In this document: one piece after another, positions 29,378-39,009 of the stretch | Position numbering within the stretch: position 1 is the stretch's first letter | Layout: each line of letters opens with the position of its first letter | NCBI RefSeq assembly: GCF_000014005.1 | Contig: NC_008009.1 | Coordinates: 1,798,001 to 1,862,000, forward strand | Source: Candidatus Koribacter versatilis Ellin345 | Lineage (GTDB): Bacteria > Acidobacteriota > Terriglobia > Terriglobales > Acidobacteriaceae | Length of the DNA: 64,000 nt | Direction of reading: 5' to 3' | Notes under the pieces: generated by a model | Databases searched by the model: none | The model's input: the letters and a program-made list of their open reading frames with translations, nothing else | Told to the model about the DNA's origin: nothing | Translations under genes and position numbers: made by a program

Positions 29378-32300
29378 ATGAAGAAGTCTTACCTGGCGAT
29401 TCTGCTCGCCACGGTATTGGTTTTGTTGTGCGCGTTTCCCGCCTTAGCACAATCCAATACAGCAAAGTTGACCGGAACAGTCGCAGACGCGCAGGGTGCA
29501 GTCGTCCCCGGCGTCAGCATTACTGTCACCAGCTCGAAAGGTCGTGCAACTACGGTCCAGAGCAATGCTTCCGGCTTCTACACGATTGCTGCGTTGGATC
29601 CCGATACCTATAACGTGGATGTGAAGCAGTCCGGATTCAAACCCATCACGCAAAAGATCACGCTTCAGACTGCCCAGCAGGCGGAACTGAACTTCACCAT
29701 GCAATTAGGTTCGACCTCAGAGACCGTTGAGGTTACCAGCGATGTTCCGCTCGTCGACGCCATCAGCTCGAACGTGAGCGCCGTCATCGTCGGCCGCCAG
29801 ATTACCGAGCTCCCGCTCAACGGCAACAACTTCACGCAGCTTGCAACCCTCGTCCCGGGCGTCACTCGCGGTATGCCGGCCAATCAACAGTCTGGAGAGG
29901 GCAACCAGGCCGAAACATTCCGCTATGCGGGCAACGGCGGTTCCGCCATCTCCGTAAACGGTCTTCGTCAGCAGGCGAACAACTTCCTGCTCGATGGTTT
30001 CGACAACAACGAGAGCCTGGTGAACACGATTGTGTTCTTCCCGCCGACCGAGGCGATCCAGGAATTCCGCGTTGACACCAGCGTTGCGCCGGCAGAATTC
30101 GGCCGCGCCGGCGGTGGCATCGTCAACTCGTCTATCAAGTCAGGCACCAACAGCTGGCACGGCTCTGCATTCGACTATCTTCGCAACAGCGTCCTGGATG
30201 CGAAGACCTACGCATTGGGTCCGAATGACCCGAAGCCCCCCTTCCGCCGCAACCAGTTTGGCGGCGCAATTGGCGGCGCGATCATCAAGAACAAGCTTTT
30301 CATTTTCGGTGATTATCAGGGCCTTCGGCAGGCGCAGCCGGCCAGTCTCGACTTCGCGACTGTCCCGACCGACATGATGCGCAGTGGCGATTTCTCCGAA
30401 TTGTTGGGACTGCAACGCGTGGACGGAACGGCGGTAGCGCCCATCCAAATTCGCCATGCGGGCGCCAACAGTTCCGCCGATTACGTGAACTACGTTGGGA
30501 ATATCATCCCCAGCGCTGACTTCGTTGGCGCCGGCCAAGCTTATTTGAACGCCTATCCGGAGCCGAATGTCTCCGCCACGAACACACACTGCGGTCTGGT
30601 CTCGACCCTCGATGGCCTCTGCCTGCAGCAGAACTACATGGTCCAGCGGCAGCAGATCCAGAACTTCGATGATTTCGACATCCGTGCCGACTATGTCCTT
30701 CGCACCCAGGACACGATGTTCCTGCGCTACAGCTATGGGCACGAAACCGACGTCACGACGTCGCGCCTGCCTGCACTGCCCGCCGGATTTGGTTCCGGCG
30801 ATCAGTTCAGTATGCCTCGCTCCTGGGCATTCGGTGAAACCCACACTTTCTCCCCAAACATCCTGAACGAGTTCCGCTTCGGATGGATTCGCGCGAACCT
30901 CGGCTATCTGCCGCCGTTCGACGACCAGGCCTTGTCGGCAAATCTCGGAATTCCGAACGCCAACACTTCGTCTCTGCTTGGAGGCGGCGCCCTTATCGGT
31001 GGTTACAACGGTCAGCTGGAATACACCGGGGACTACGGTCCGTACCAGGTTCCGGAAAACACTTATCAACTCGCCGACAATGTCAGCTGGATCAAGGGTC
31101 ATCACAGCTTCAAGTTCGGCGCGAACCTAATGTGGCGACAAGTCAACCTCTTCCGTCCCAAGGCGGGCAAGGGTTACTTCTTCATCTCCGGTAACGGTGG
31201 CGATGCCTTCTCGACCGGATACGAAGTCTCCGACGTTCTCGCCGGTTTCATGAACAACTACCAGGTTGGTCCGGCACTTGGATTCGCTGGGACCCGCAGC
31301 TGGGAAAACGGCATTTTCGCTCAGGACGATTGGCGCATTACCAATCGGCTGACGTTGAACCTCGGCTTCCGCTGGGATGTGCTCACATGGCCCACCGAAG
31401 TCCACAACCAGATGTCGAACTTCGACCTGAACCCCGGCAGCGGTACCTATGGACAGGTGGTTCTGCCTGGAACCCACGGCTACAACGATTCGTTCGTTCC
31501 GACCGATTGGCATAACTTCGCTCCTCGCGTCGGTTTTGCCTACAACCTGTTTGGCAACGGTAAGTCCGTGGTGCGCGGCGGTTATGGAATGTTCTATTTC
31601 GTAGACCGTGGCGGCATCGACAACCAGATGGCGCAGAACGCTCCGTTTGCGGGCGTCTCGCAATACAACTACACCAACGGCTATCGCTTCACGCTCGGCG
31701 GCCAGGCTCCACTGAACTCAGTGGATCCGACGCAAGGCGGCGCGGTCGGCATGCCGGACAAGAACGATTTCAACATCGACTTCACCAATCCGGCGAACCT
31801 CTCGATGGTGTCGTACCTTAACCGCAACGTACCGGCCAGTGTGCAGGAGTGGAACCTCCAGTTCGAACAGGAACTTGGCGTCAACACCTCCTTCATGCTC
31901 GCTTACGTGGGCAACAAGGGCACGCATCTTACCTCGTACCACGACTTCAACCGCCAGTTCTACAACCAGGCCAATGGCGACAAGAACTTCCCAGCCATGG
32001 GCAGCCTCACCGTTCACGATACTAGCGGCAACTCAAACTACAACTCGTTGCAGGCGCAGTTGACTCGCCGCATGACCAAGGGCCTGCAGTTCAACGCTTC
32101 GTACACCTGGGCCCACGCAATCGACGATTCCCAGGGCGCATTCGACGCCAACAATGGCGTTGTCGATTACTTCAACCTGGCGCATGAGCGCGCGAACTCG
32201 TTGCTCGACTTCCGTCAACGCTTCGTGTTCAACGCTCTGTACGAGCTGCCTTTCGGCCACGGACGGCAGTGGGGCAATAGCTGGAACGGCGTCACCAACG

Positions 32301-32749
32301 CGGTCCTTGGTGGATGGCAGTTCAACCCGATCCTGACGCTCAGCAGCGGATCACCGTTCGACCTCGGTGGAATCGGTAACCCGCAGACGCGTCCTGACCT
32401 GGTCGGCCAGCTGCATCAGTTGAACAGCGTGAACGGCATGTGGTTCGACACCAGCGCGTTCGCGGTTCCCGCCTCGAACGGCACCGGCGTCTTCCTCGCG
32501 CCTGGCACCGCTCCTCGCAACCCGTTCACCGGACCGGGAACCGAGATCTTCGACTTCTCTGTCCAGAAGACGTTCGCGATCACTGAACGCGTCCGGACCG
32601 AGTTCACGTCGCAGTTCTTCAACGCCTTCAACACCCCGCAATTCGCACAGCCGGATGGCAACTTCTACGATGGCAACTTCGGTCGTGTGACCAACACTCG
32701 CTTGAACAGCGAACGCCAGGTCCAGTTCGGACTTCGCGTTCTCTTCTAA
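29378..32749 (+). CDS. TonB-dependent receptor with N-terminal carboxypeptidase-regulatory-like domain
   Basis: This is a 1123-residue outer-membrane receptor of the type greatly expanded in Acidobacteria. A signal peptide (to FPALAQ) follows an excellent GAGGAGG site. A carboxypeptidase-regulatory-like domain is at about 27-110 (LTGTVADAQGAVVPGVSITV). The plug is at about 125-250 (ELPLNGNNFTQLATLVPGV, GFDNNESLVNTI), then a long beta-barrel ends in QFGLRVLF with the expected C-terminal Phe. It should import a large substrate using TonB energy. The divergent sugar carrier and the secreted GH13 enzyme downstream suggest a glycan ligand, but this is inferred from context only. Confidence 0.93.
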   Translation: MKKSYLAILLATVLVLLCAFPALAQSNTAKLTGTVADAQGAVVPGVSITVTSSKGRATTVQSNASGFYTIAALDPDTYNVDVKQSGFKPITQKITLQTAQQAELNFTMQLGSTSETVEVTSDVPLVDAISSNVSAVIVGRQITELPLNGNNFTQLATLVPGVTRGMPANQQSGEGNQAETFRYAGNGGSAISVNGLRQQANNFLLDGFDNNESLVNTIVFFPPTEAIQEFRVDTSVAPAEFGRAGGGIVNSSIKSGTNSWHGSAFDYLRNSVLDAKTYALGPNDPKPPFRRNQFGGAIGGAIIKNKLFIFGDYQGLRQAQPASLDFATVPTDMMRSGDFSELLGLQRVDGTAVAPIQIRHAGANSSADYVNYVGNIIPSADFVGAGQAYLNAYPEPNVSATNTHCGLVSTLDGLCLQQNYMVQRQQIQNFDDFDIRADYVLRTQDTMFLRYSYGHETDVTTSRLPALPAGFGSGDQFSMPRSWAFGETHTFSPNILNEFRFGWIRANLGYLPPFDDQALSANLGIPNANTSSLLGGGALIGGYNGQLEYTGDYGPYQVPENTYQLADNVSWIKGHHSFKFGANLMWRQVNLFRPKAGKGYFFISGNGGDAFSTGYEVSDVLAGFMNNYQVGPALGFAGTRSWENGIFAQDDWRITNRLTLNLGFRWDVLTWPTEVHNQMSNFDLNPGSGTYGQVVLPGTHGYNDSFVPTDWHNFAPRVGFAYNLFGNGKSVVRGGYGMFYFVDRGGIDNQMAQNAPFAGVSQYNYTNGYRFTLGGQAPLNSVDPTQGGAVGMPDKNDFNIDFTNPANLSMVSYLNRNVPASVQEWNLQFEQELGVNTSFMLAYVGNKGTHLTSYHDFNRQFYNQANGDKNFPAMGSLTVHDTSGNSNYNSLQAQLTRRMTKGLQFNASYTWAHAIDDSQGAFDANNGVVDYFNLAHERANSLLDFRQRFVFNALYELPFGHGRQWGNSWNGVTNAVLGGWQFNPILTLSSGSPFDLGGIGNPQTRPDLVGQLHQLNSVNGMWFDTSAFAVPASNGTGVFLAPGTAPRNPFTGPGTEIFDFSVQKTFAITERVRTEFTSQFFNAFNTPQFAQPDGNFYDGNFGRVTNTRLNSERQVQFGLRVLF

Positions 32750-32764
32750 CCTGAAATGCAACTA

Positions 32765-32801
32765 CGGAGAGCAGGCACAACCTGCTCTCCGCTTTTCTTC
32801 T
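32765..32801 (+). terminator. Terminator after the TonB-dependent receptor gene
   Basis: A perfect 11-bp stem CGGAGAGCAGG / CCTGCTCTCCG with loop CACAA is followed by CTTTTCTTCT, 15 bp after the stop. Confidence 0.9.
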
Positions 32802-32983
32802 AGTCAGGAACAGGGGCGCGGTGAGAGACTAATTTGTCGTCACATCGTACCCAGAGGTAAAGCACACGCGAGCGGAAAAGACTCCAAAGAGAGTCGCAAT
32901 TTCCCGAGCGGTGCAGCAGTTTCGATACAGGCGTTCCGCCGTACCGGTTAACCCCAAGAAAATTTAGCCAGGGGCGTTGCCTG

Positions 32984-34816
32984 ATGTGTCGTCTCTCGCG
33001 TCTTGTCGCGTATTTGCTTTTTTCCTGCGCTCTGTTTGCGCAGGCCCCCAAAATTTCTAAAGTCGATCCACCCAACTGGTGGGCGAATTATCCGCACAGC
33101 CCGATGTTGCTGCTTACGGGCGAGAACCTTGCCAACGCGAAGGTCTCTGCCAATTATCCGCACTTGAAAATCACCAAGTCGGAAAGCAGCGCCGACGGGC
33201 GCTACGTCTTCGTTTATCTCGACGAGCAGAAAGATCTCAAGCCCGGCACCGCGCACTTCTCAGTGCAGACGGCGGGCGGAAACACGGCTCTTGATTTTGT
33301 TTTCGATAAGCGACCGAGCCTCGAAGGCCGCGCCCAGGGGCTGAACGCCAGTGACACGATTTACCTCATCATGCCCGACCGTTTTGCCGACGGCGATCCG
33401 TCGAACAACGATCCGCAGAATGCGAAAGGGCACTACGACCGCGCGAAGCAGATGGCGTATCACGGTGGCGATCTCAAGGGCGTCACCGATCACCTCGATT
33501 ACCTGCACGATCTAGGCGTGTCGACTGTCTGGCTCACCCCCTGGTGGAAGAACGACGGCAACTCCGCGGATTATCACGGCTATCACGTCACGGATTTCTA
33601 TGGCATCGAAGATCACTTCGGCAACATGAAGGACCTGCAGCAGATGGTTTCGGCCGCGCACGGCAAGGGCATGAAGGTCCTGATGGATTACGTGGTGAAC
33701 CACACCGGCCCGTTCCATCCGTGGGCGGAGCATCCGCCAACCCCAACGTGGCTGCACGGCACTCCGGCGAAGCATCCGCAGCCCAAGTACAACTTCTGGC
33801 CGCTTGTGGATCCGCATGGCACGCAAGCCGACCGAACGCCGGTCCTCGAAGGCTGGTTCGTGGACCGTCTTCCTGACCTCAACGTGGACGACCCGAAGTT
33901 GACGGAATACCTCATCGACAACGGGCTCTGGTGGATGGAAACCGCCAGCCTCGACGGCTATCGCCTCGATACGTTCCCTTATTCCTCGCGCGAGTTCTGG
34001 AGCAAGTGGCACAAGGCGCTGTTCGAGGTCTATCCCAGGACGTTCACCATCGGCGAAGTGTCGGATGGCGATCCCGCGGTGGTTTCTTTCTTCCAGGGCG
34101 GCCGCAAAGAATACGACGGGATTGATTCCGGCGTGACCACGGTCTTCGATTTCCCGACCATGTACGCGATCCGCGACGTGCTGATCCGGCAGCAACCTGC
34201 TTCGAAGCTGCAAGAGGTCCTGGAGCACGACGCGCTGTATCCCAACCCGGCGGTGCTGGTGCCGTTCATCGGCAACCACGACAAACCGCGCTTCATGGGC
34301 GAGAAAGGCGCGACCGTGCCGGAGTTGAATGCCGCCGCCAGCCTGCTGCTCACGTTGCGCGGCATCCCGCAACTCTACGCAGGCGATGAAATCGCCATGC
34401 CGGGCGGCGAGGATCCCGATAATCGCCGCGACTTCCCAGGCGGTTTCGCGGGTGATCCACAAAACGCTTTCACTGCGTCGGGACGTACCCCAGAACAGCA
34501 GGAAGCCTTCGCGCATTTGCAAAAGCTGCTTCAGCTTCGCAAGCAGCACAAAGCGCTGCAGAGCGGCGAACAAACGGACCTCTTCTCGTCCGAGAAAGGG
34601 TTCGCCTATTACCGCGTCAGTGGCGACGACCGTGTGCTTATCGTGCTGAACTCGGGCAGCGACGCGCAAACGATCGCCATCCCGAAGGTGCAGACGCCCC
34701 TCGCGAATGCAACTTCCTTTACCGCGCTCGACAGCGCTGCCACGGCACAAACGAGTGGTGACAGCGTCACCGCGAACGTACCCGGCATGACGGTCGCGAT
34801 TTTCCAGGTCAAGTAG
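32984..34816 (+). CDS. Exported GH13 alpha-glucan hydrolase (cyclomaltodextrinase/neopullulanase-like)
   Basis: This is a 610-residue secreted enzyme. The signal peptide MCRLSRLVAYLLFSCALFAQ is followed by an N-terminal Ig-like domain of the cyclomaltodextrinase type (to ~115, with PPNWWANYPHSPMLLLTGENL). The GH13 barrel begins at IYLIMPDRFADGD. The triad is intact: D329 in DGYRLDTFPY, E358 in TIGEVSDGD and D433 in FIGNHDKPRF; DYVVNHTG is region I. It probably trims starch-like polymers or cyclic dextrins in the periplasm, as in the SusA arrangement. It follows the receptor gene but has its own upstream gap of 234 bp, with a terminator between them. Confidence 0.92.
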   Translation: MCRLSRLVAYLLFSCALFAQAPKISKVDPPNWWANYPHSPMLLLTGENLANAKVSANYPHLKITKSESSADGRYVFVYLDEQKDLKPGTAHFSVQTAGGNTALDFVFDKRPSLEGRAQGLNASDTIYLIMPDRFADGDPSNNDPQNAKGHYDRAKQMAYHGGDLKGVTDHLDYLHDLGVSTVWLTPWWKNDGNSADYHGYHVTDFYGIEDHFGNMKDLQQMVSAAHGKGMKVLMDYVVNHTGPFHPWAEHPPTPTWLHGTPAKHPQPKYNFWPLVDPHGTQADRTPVLEGWFVDRLPDLNVDDPKLTEYLIDNGLWWMETASLDGYRLDTFPYSSREFWSKWHKALFEVYPRTFTIGEVSDGDPAVVSFFQGGRKEYDGIDSGVTTVFDFPTMYAIRDVLIRQQPASKLQEVLEHDALYPNPAVLVPFIGNHDKPRFMGEKGATVPELNAAASLLLTLRGIPQLYAGDEIAMPGGEDPDNRRDFPGGFAGDPQNAFTASGRTPEQQEAFAHLQKLLQLRKQHKALQSGEQTDLFSSEKGFAYYRVSGDDRVLIVLNSGSDAQTIAIPKVQTPLANATSFTALDSAATAQTSGDSVTANVPGMTVAIFQVK

Positions 34817-34829
34817 CCGCCCCGTTCAC

Positions 34830-34857
34830 TTCGGGAGCTCCGACCAGAGCTCCCGAA
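34830..34857 (+). terminator. Strong hairpin after the secreted GH13 gene
   Basis: A perfect 11-bp stem TTCGGGAGCTC / GAGCTCCCGAA with a 6-base loop lies 13 bp after the stop. It lacks a clear T-tract, so termination there is probable but not certain. Confidence 0.6.
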
Positions 34858-34951
34858 ACCCTCTGTCCGGCGGTACAACGCCTTTGGTGAACGATTTTCA
34901 CTGCAAAATTCCGCCGAGTGACAGTACCATCGTGTGCCAAGGAGATCGTCA

Positions 34952-37237
34952 ATGAAGGCTGCAACTTTGCGCAGGTGGAGTGTGCTTGTACTCGCGTCGG
35001 CGTCGCTGGTGAGCGGCGTCCTCGCGCAGGAGCCGTCTTCAGAGGCGACAACTTCGTCTACCGCGGTCACGGTCAGCGTCAACGTCTTGGCCAATCGCCA
35101 CAGCATCAGCCAGTCCATTTACGGCGTGAACTTTCCGCCGGATGCAACCTACATCGCGAACTCCGGTGCGTCGTTCGTGCGCTGGGGCGGCAATGCATCG
35201 TCGCGTTACAACTGGAAGAATTTCAACACCAGTTCCGCAGCCGACTGGTACTTCCAGAACCGTGGCATGGGCGACACCGCGCTTTACCAGGATTCGAAGA
35301 CCTTCGTGCAGACCATCGCGAACGCGGGCGCTGCGCCGGTCATGACCATCCCGATGCTCGGCTGGGTGTCGAAGGACGCGACCAGCTATAGCTTCTCCGT
35401 AAAAACGTTCGGCGCACAGTGCGGGATCAACCCTTACAACAGCGACGATGGCAACGGCGTGAAGTCCGACTGCGCGACCAACCTCACCGGCGTGAACCCG
35501 ACGTGGACGAGCGTCAAGTTCCTCGACTCACCCAAGACGGGCGATCCGGCGGGCAGCATTTATCTTAGCGAATGGGCGACCGCGTTGAGCCCGCTGTTTG
35601 GCAACTTCGGGCACTTCTATGAGATGGACAATGAGATGGACATTTGGGGCGGCACCCACCGCGACATCCATCCCAACCCGGCGGGCTACAACGAAATGCG
35701 CGACGTGTTCCTCCAGCATGCGCGCGCGTTGAAGACCTTCGACACCAAGGCGATCCGCATGGGTCCGGTGAGCTGCTGCTGGTGGTTCTATTTCAACGGC
35801 GCTAACAACAACGACAAGGGCAACCACGCCGGGATCGATTTCATGCCGTGGTGGCTGAATGAAATCTACTGGGCGGATCTGAACGGTACGACCGGGCGCT
35901 CGCTCGATGTCTTCGACTTCCACGCCTATCCGGACACGCCGGATTTTTCCGGCTACACCGCGGCACAGATGCGCGCGCTTGAGTTGCGCATTACGCGTGA
36001 CTTCTGGGACCCAACCTACGTGAGTGAAAGCAGTACTATCAATCAGCCGTGGGTCACGAGTTTGCAGCCGAACCGGACCATCCCGTTCCGCATGCCGCGC
36101 ATTCGCGCCATCGTGAACAGCATCTATCCGGGAACGCAGGTGAGCGTGACGGAATGGAGCGTGGCGTTCCAGAACCAGAACATCAATTACAACGGCGAGA
36201 ATGAATTCGCCACTGCGCTCGCGGATGCCGACGTCTTCGGGACCTTCGGACGCGAACGCATTTACGCGGCATCGCGCTGGACGGCCGCCGATCCCGCGAC
36301 ACCGGCGTTCCAGGCGTTGAAGATCTATCGCAACTACGACGGCGCGCACCACGCCTTCGGCACAACGTCGGTCAGCGCAACCAACAACGGCAACTCGAGC
36401 TTGTTTAGCAGCTATGGCGCGATTGGCTTGAACAACACGCAAGTTACGCTGATGCTTATCAACAAAGACCCGTCGAATGCGGCGACGACGACGCTGAACA
36501 TCGCGGGTTTCACGCCGACATCGCGCAAGGTGTATCAGCTCACGACTGCACACCCGACGAGCATCACGCTGGTTTCGTCGGGCGCGTGGTCGTCGAGCAT
36601 CACGGTGCCGGCGTATTCACTCACGCTCATTCTCGCCAACGGCACCATGACCGCGCCGTCAGCGGAGTGGGACCTGAATCCCGACGCAACGATGGTTCCG
36701 GCGAATGGCACCGCGATTCTGTCGCCCAACATCACCAGCGGCACGGGCTCAGTGACGATGACCGCGGTCACGAGCGACGCGGGTATCACCGTGACGAACA
36801 CCACGCCCACGATCACCCCGACCACAAAGGGCCGGCTGACAGTGAAGGCCGGAGCGACTTCCGGGATCTACAAATTCACCGTGACCGGCAAGGACAACAC
36901 CAACATCACGCAGACGAAGTCGGGCTGGATCCTCGTCGGCAATCCGTCGGCGACGCTGGCGAAGACCGGCGATCTGCAGACCGCGCCGCACGGAACGCAG
37001 ATCACGTTGACGGCGACGCTGGGGCCGGGATCTTCCGGCGGTACGGCGGGCGGTGCGACGGTGCGGTTTACCGCGTCGGCAGGAACGCTGACAGCACGCA
37101 ATGTGACCACCGATTCCACCGGAAAGGCGACGGTGAAACTGACGTTGCCGGCAACGGCGGGAACGGTGACTGTAACTGCGGAAGGCCCGTTTGGGTTGGG
37201 ACATCCGGTGGCGACGTTTACCGAAACGGCCAATTGA
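34952..37237 (+). CDS. Exported GH44 beta-glucanase with C-terminal Ig-like domains
   Basis: The start at 34952 has AAGGAGA before it and gives 761 residues with a signal peptide ending at SGVLAQ; an upstream GTG (34934) is rejected. Residues ~40-560 match GH44: SIYGVNFPPDA, SFVRWGGNASSRYNWK, acid/base E228 in MDNEMDIWGGTHRDIHP and nucleophile E401 in VTEWSVAFQ. GH44 enzymes cleave beta-1,4-glucan, xyloglucan or mixed glucans. The last ~200 residues form two Ig-like modules, the last of the invasin type (TPHG-like start, GKATVKLTLPATAGTVTVTA). It adds plant-polysaccharide attack to this glycan region. Confidence 0.92.
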   Translation: MKAATLRRWSVLVLASASLVSGVLAQEPSSEATTSSTAVTVSVNVLANRHSISQSIYGVNFPPDATYIANSGASFVRWGGNASSRYNWKNFNTSSAADWYFQNRGMGDTALYQDSKTFVQTIANAGAAPVMTIPMLGWVSKDATSYSFSVKTFGAQCGINPYNSDDGNGVKSDCATNLTGVNPTWTSVKFLDSPKTGDPAGSIYLSEWATALSPLFGNFGHFYEMDNEMDIWGGTHRDIHPNPAGYNEMRDVFLQHARALKTFDTKAIRMGPVSCCWWFYFNGANNNDKGNHAGIDFMPWWLNEIYWADLNGTTGRSLDVFDFHAYPDTPDFSGYTAAQMRALELRITRDFWDPTYVSESSTINQPWVTSLQPNRTIPFRMPRIRAIVNSIYPGTQVSVTEWSVAFQNQNINYNGENEFATALADADVFGTFGRERIYAASRWTAADPATPAFQALKIYRNYDGAHHAFGTTSVSATNNGNSSLFSSYGAIGLNNTQVTLMLINKDPSNAATTTLNIAGFTPTSRKVYQLTTAHPTSITLVSSGAWSSSITVPAYSLTLILANGTMTAPSAEWDLNPDATMVPANGTAILSPNITSGTGSVTMTAVTSDAGITVTNTTPTITPTTKGRLTVKAGATSGIYKFTVTGKDNTNITQTKSGWILVGNPSATLAKTGDLQTAPHGTQITLTATLGPGSSGGTAGGATVRFTASAGTLTARNVTTDSTGKATVKLTLPATAGTVTVTAEGPFGLGHPVATFTETAN

Positions 37238-37542
37238 CGCGGGTTTGCGCCGCTTTGGCGTTCTGTACCACCATCGGTGTGTCAAGAGCCCGAAAGGTAG
37301 TATTTTGGCTGTAAGTTGCTCAATTGACGCGGAATATAAATTCGGAAAAAGTGTCCGGTTTACCCCTTCCGCTTTGATATTCTGAATATAGATAGAGAAA
37401 ACAACAGGGGGACAGAGCACAATCTGTCCCCCTTAACTTTTGGGCGCGAGCGCCTCAATGGGAATGGGGAGCGTTTGCGTCTCGCCCGAAGCGTGAGGGT
37501 CACTGTAAGATAGTTTGTTCTCATAAACATCAAGGAGTGTCT
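37238..37542. other. Intergenic region, 305 bp
   Basis: It holds the strong terminator at 37407-37441 and, at its right end, the AAGGAG ribosome binding site of pepD. The stretch 37300-37400 is AT-richer (GAATATAAATTC, TGATATTCTGAATATAG), but no -35/-10 pair stands out. No gene is seen. Confidence 0.6.
37407..37441 (+). terminator. Terminator between the GH44 gene and pepD
   Basis: A perfect 10-bp stem GGGGGACAGA / TCTGTCCCCC with loop GCACAA is followed by TTAACTTTT. Confidence 0.8.
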
Positions 37543-39003
37543 ATGTCTTCTTCTACTGCCGTGGCGGTAGCCGAACTGGAACCGAAAGCCATCTGGAAGC
37601 ACTTCGAGGCGCTGACCAAGATTCCTCGCCCCTCGACGAAGGAAGATGCCGCCCGCAAGTACGTGATCGGTATCGCCGAAAAGCACGGTCTGAAACATGT
37701 GATGGATGCGGCGGGGAACCTCGTGGTGAGCAAGCCGGCGACGAAGGGCCGCGAACATGCCCCGATGGCCGCGCTGCAAGGGCACCTCGACATGGTGTGC
37801 GAGAAGAACGAAGGCACGCACTTTGACTTCGATAAGGACGCGATCAAAGTCATCCGCGGCGAAGATTGGCTCTACGCCGACGGCACCACGCTCGGTTCCG
37901 ACAACGGCGTAGGCGTCGCGACTGCGCTGGCTGTGATGGAGAGCAAGGACATCGCGCATGGGCCGCTGGAATTCGTGTTCACGATTGACGAAGAGACCGG
38001 TTTGACCGGCGCTTCGGACTTCCAGCCGGGGCTGCTGAAGTCGAAGTACTTCCTCAACCTCGACGGCGAAGAGAAGGGAACGCTTTGCATTGGTTGCGCG
38101 GGCGGTGTGAACACTCCGGCGCACCGCAAGGTGACGAAGAAAGCCGCACCCGCCGGTACGGCGCTGCGCGTGAAAGTTTCCGGACTGAAGGGCGGCCACT
38201 CCGGCGTGGACATCCACCTTGGACGCGGCAACGCGGTGCGCATTCTGGGGCGCGTGTTGGAAACTCTGCTGCGCGACGAACACGCGAATCTCGCCGACAT
38301 CAAGGGCGGCAGCGCGCACAACGCGATTCCGCGCGAGGCCTACGCGGTTGTAGTGATCGATCCGAAGCGCGAAGAAGAAGTGAAGACCGTGGTGGCACGC
38401 ATCGCGGAGGACGTGAAGGCGGAGTTGGGCGCGTTCGATCCCGACGTGAAGATCTCGGTGGAAAACGTGGCGGCACCGAAGGAGATCATGGAGCACGCGG
38501 ACGCGACGAAAGTTGCGGACCTGCTGGCGACGGTCCATCACGGCGTGCTTGCAATGAGCCCGGACATCAAGGGGCTGGTGCAGACGTCCACGAATCTTGC
38601 GACGGTTTCCCTGAATGGCGATACGGTTGAGGTTGTCACCAGCCAGCGCAGTTCGATCGAGAGCAGCAAGAACGCGATTGCACGCATGGTCGCTGCGCTC
38701 TGCAAAAACACGGGATTCCACGCGGAGCACACCACGGGGTATCCGGGATGGAAGCCGGAGCCGAACAGCGACATCGTAAAGATCTCGCGCAAGGTGCACG
38801 AGGAGGTCCTCGGCAAGGACCCGGAACTGGTAGCGATGCATGCTGGCCTGGAGTGCGGCGTGATCGGCGAAAAGCACCACGGCATGCAGATGATTTCGTT
38901 CGGGCCGCAGATCGAGAACCCGCACAGCCCGAATGAACGCGTCCAGATTTCCTCGGTTGAGAGCTTCTGGAAGTTCCTGCGCGTGCTGCTCGAGCGGATT
39001 TAG
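37543..39003 (+). CDS. pepD: Aminoacyl-histidine dipeptidase (cytosolic nonspecific dipeptidase), M20C
   Basis: This 486-residue M20C zinc dipeptidase hydrolyses a wide range of dipeptides in the cytoplasm. The ATG at 37543 has AAGGAG five bases upstream. The metal and active-site motifs are intact: LQGHLDMVCEKN, TLGSDNGVGVA, TIDEETGLTGA, and MHAGLECGVIGEK near the C-terminus. The lid domain is in between (VSGLKGGHSGVDIHLGRGNA). No signal peptide is present. The first ABC permease gene starts 6 bp after the stop, so the three genes are probably one transcript, although no functional link between dipeptide cleavage and the permeases is known. Confidence 0.95.
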   Translation: MSSSTAVAVAELEPKAIWKHFEALTKIPRPSTKEDAARKYVIGIAEKHGLKHVMDAAGNLVVSKPATKGREHAPMAALQGHLDMVCEKNEGTHFDFDKDAIKVIRGEDWLYADGTTLGSDNGVGVATALAVMESKDIAHGPLEFVFTIDEETGLTGASDFQPGLLKSKYFLNLDGEEKGTLCIGCAGGVNTPAHRKVTKKAAPAGTALRVKVSGLKGGHSGVDIHLGRGNAVRILGRVLETLLRDEHANLADIKGGSAHNAIPREAYAVVVIDPKREEEVKTVVARIAEDVKAELGAFDPDVKISVENVAAPKEIMEHADATKVADLLATVHHGVLAMSPDIKGLVQTSTNLATVSLNGDTVEVVTSQRSSIESSKNAIARMVAALCKNTGFHAEHTTGYPGWKPEPNSDIVKISRKVHEEVLGKDPELVAMHAGLECGVIGEKHHGMQMISFGPQIENPHSPNERVQISSVESFWKFLRVLLERI

Positions 39004-39009
39004 CAGTCG

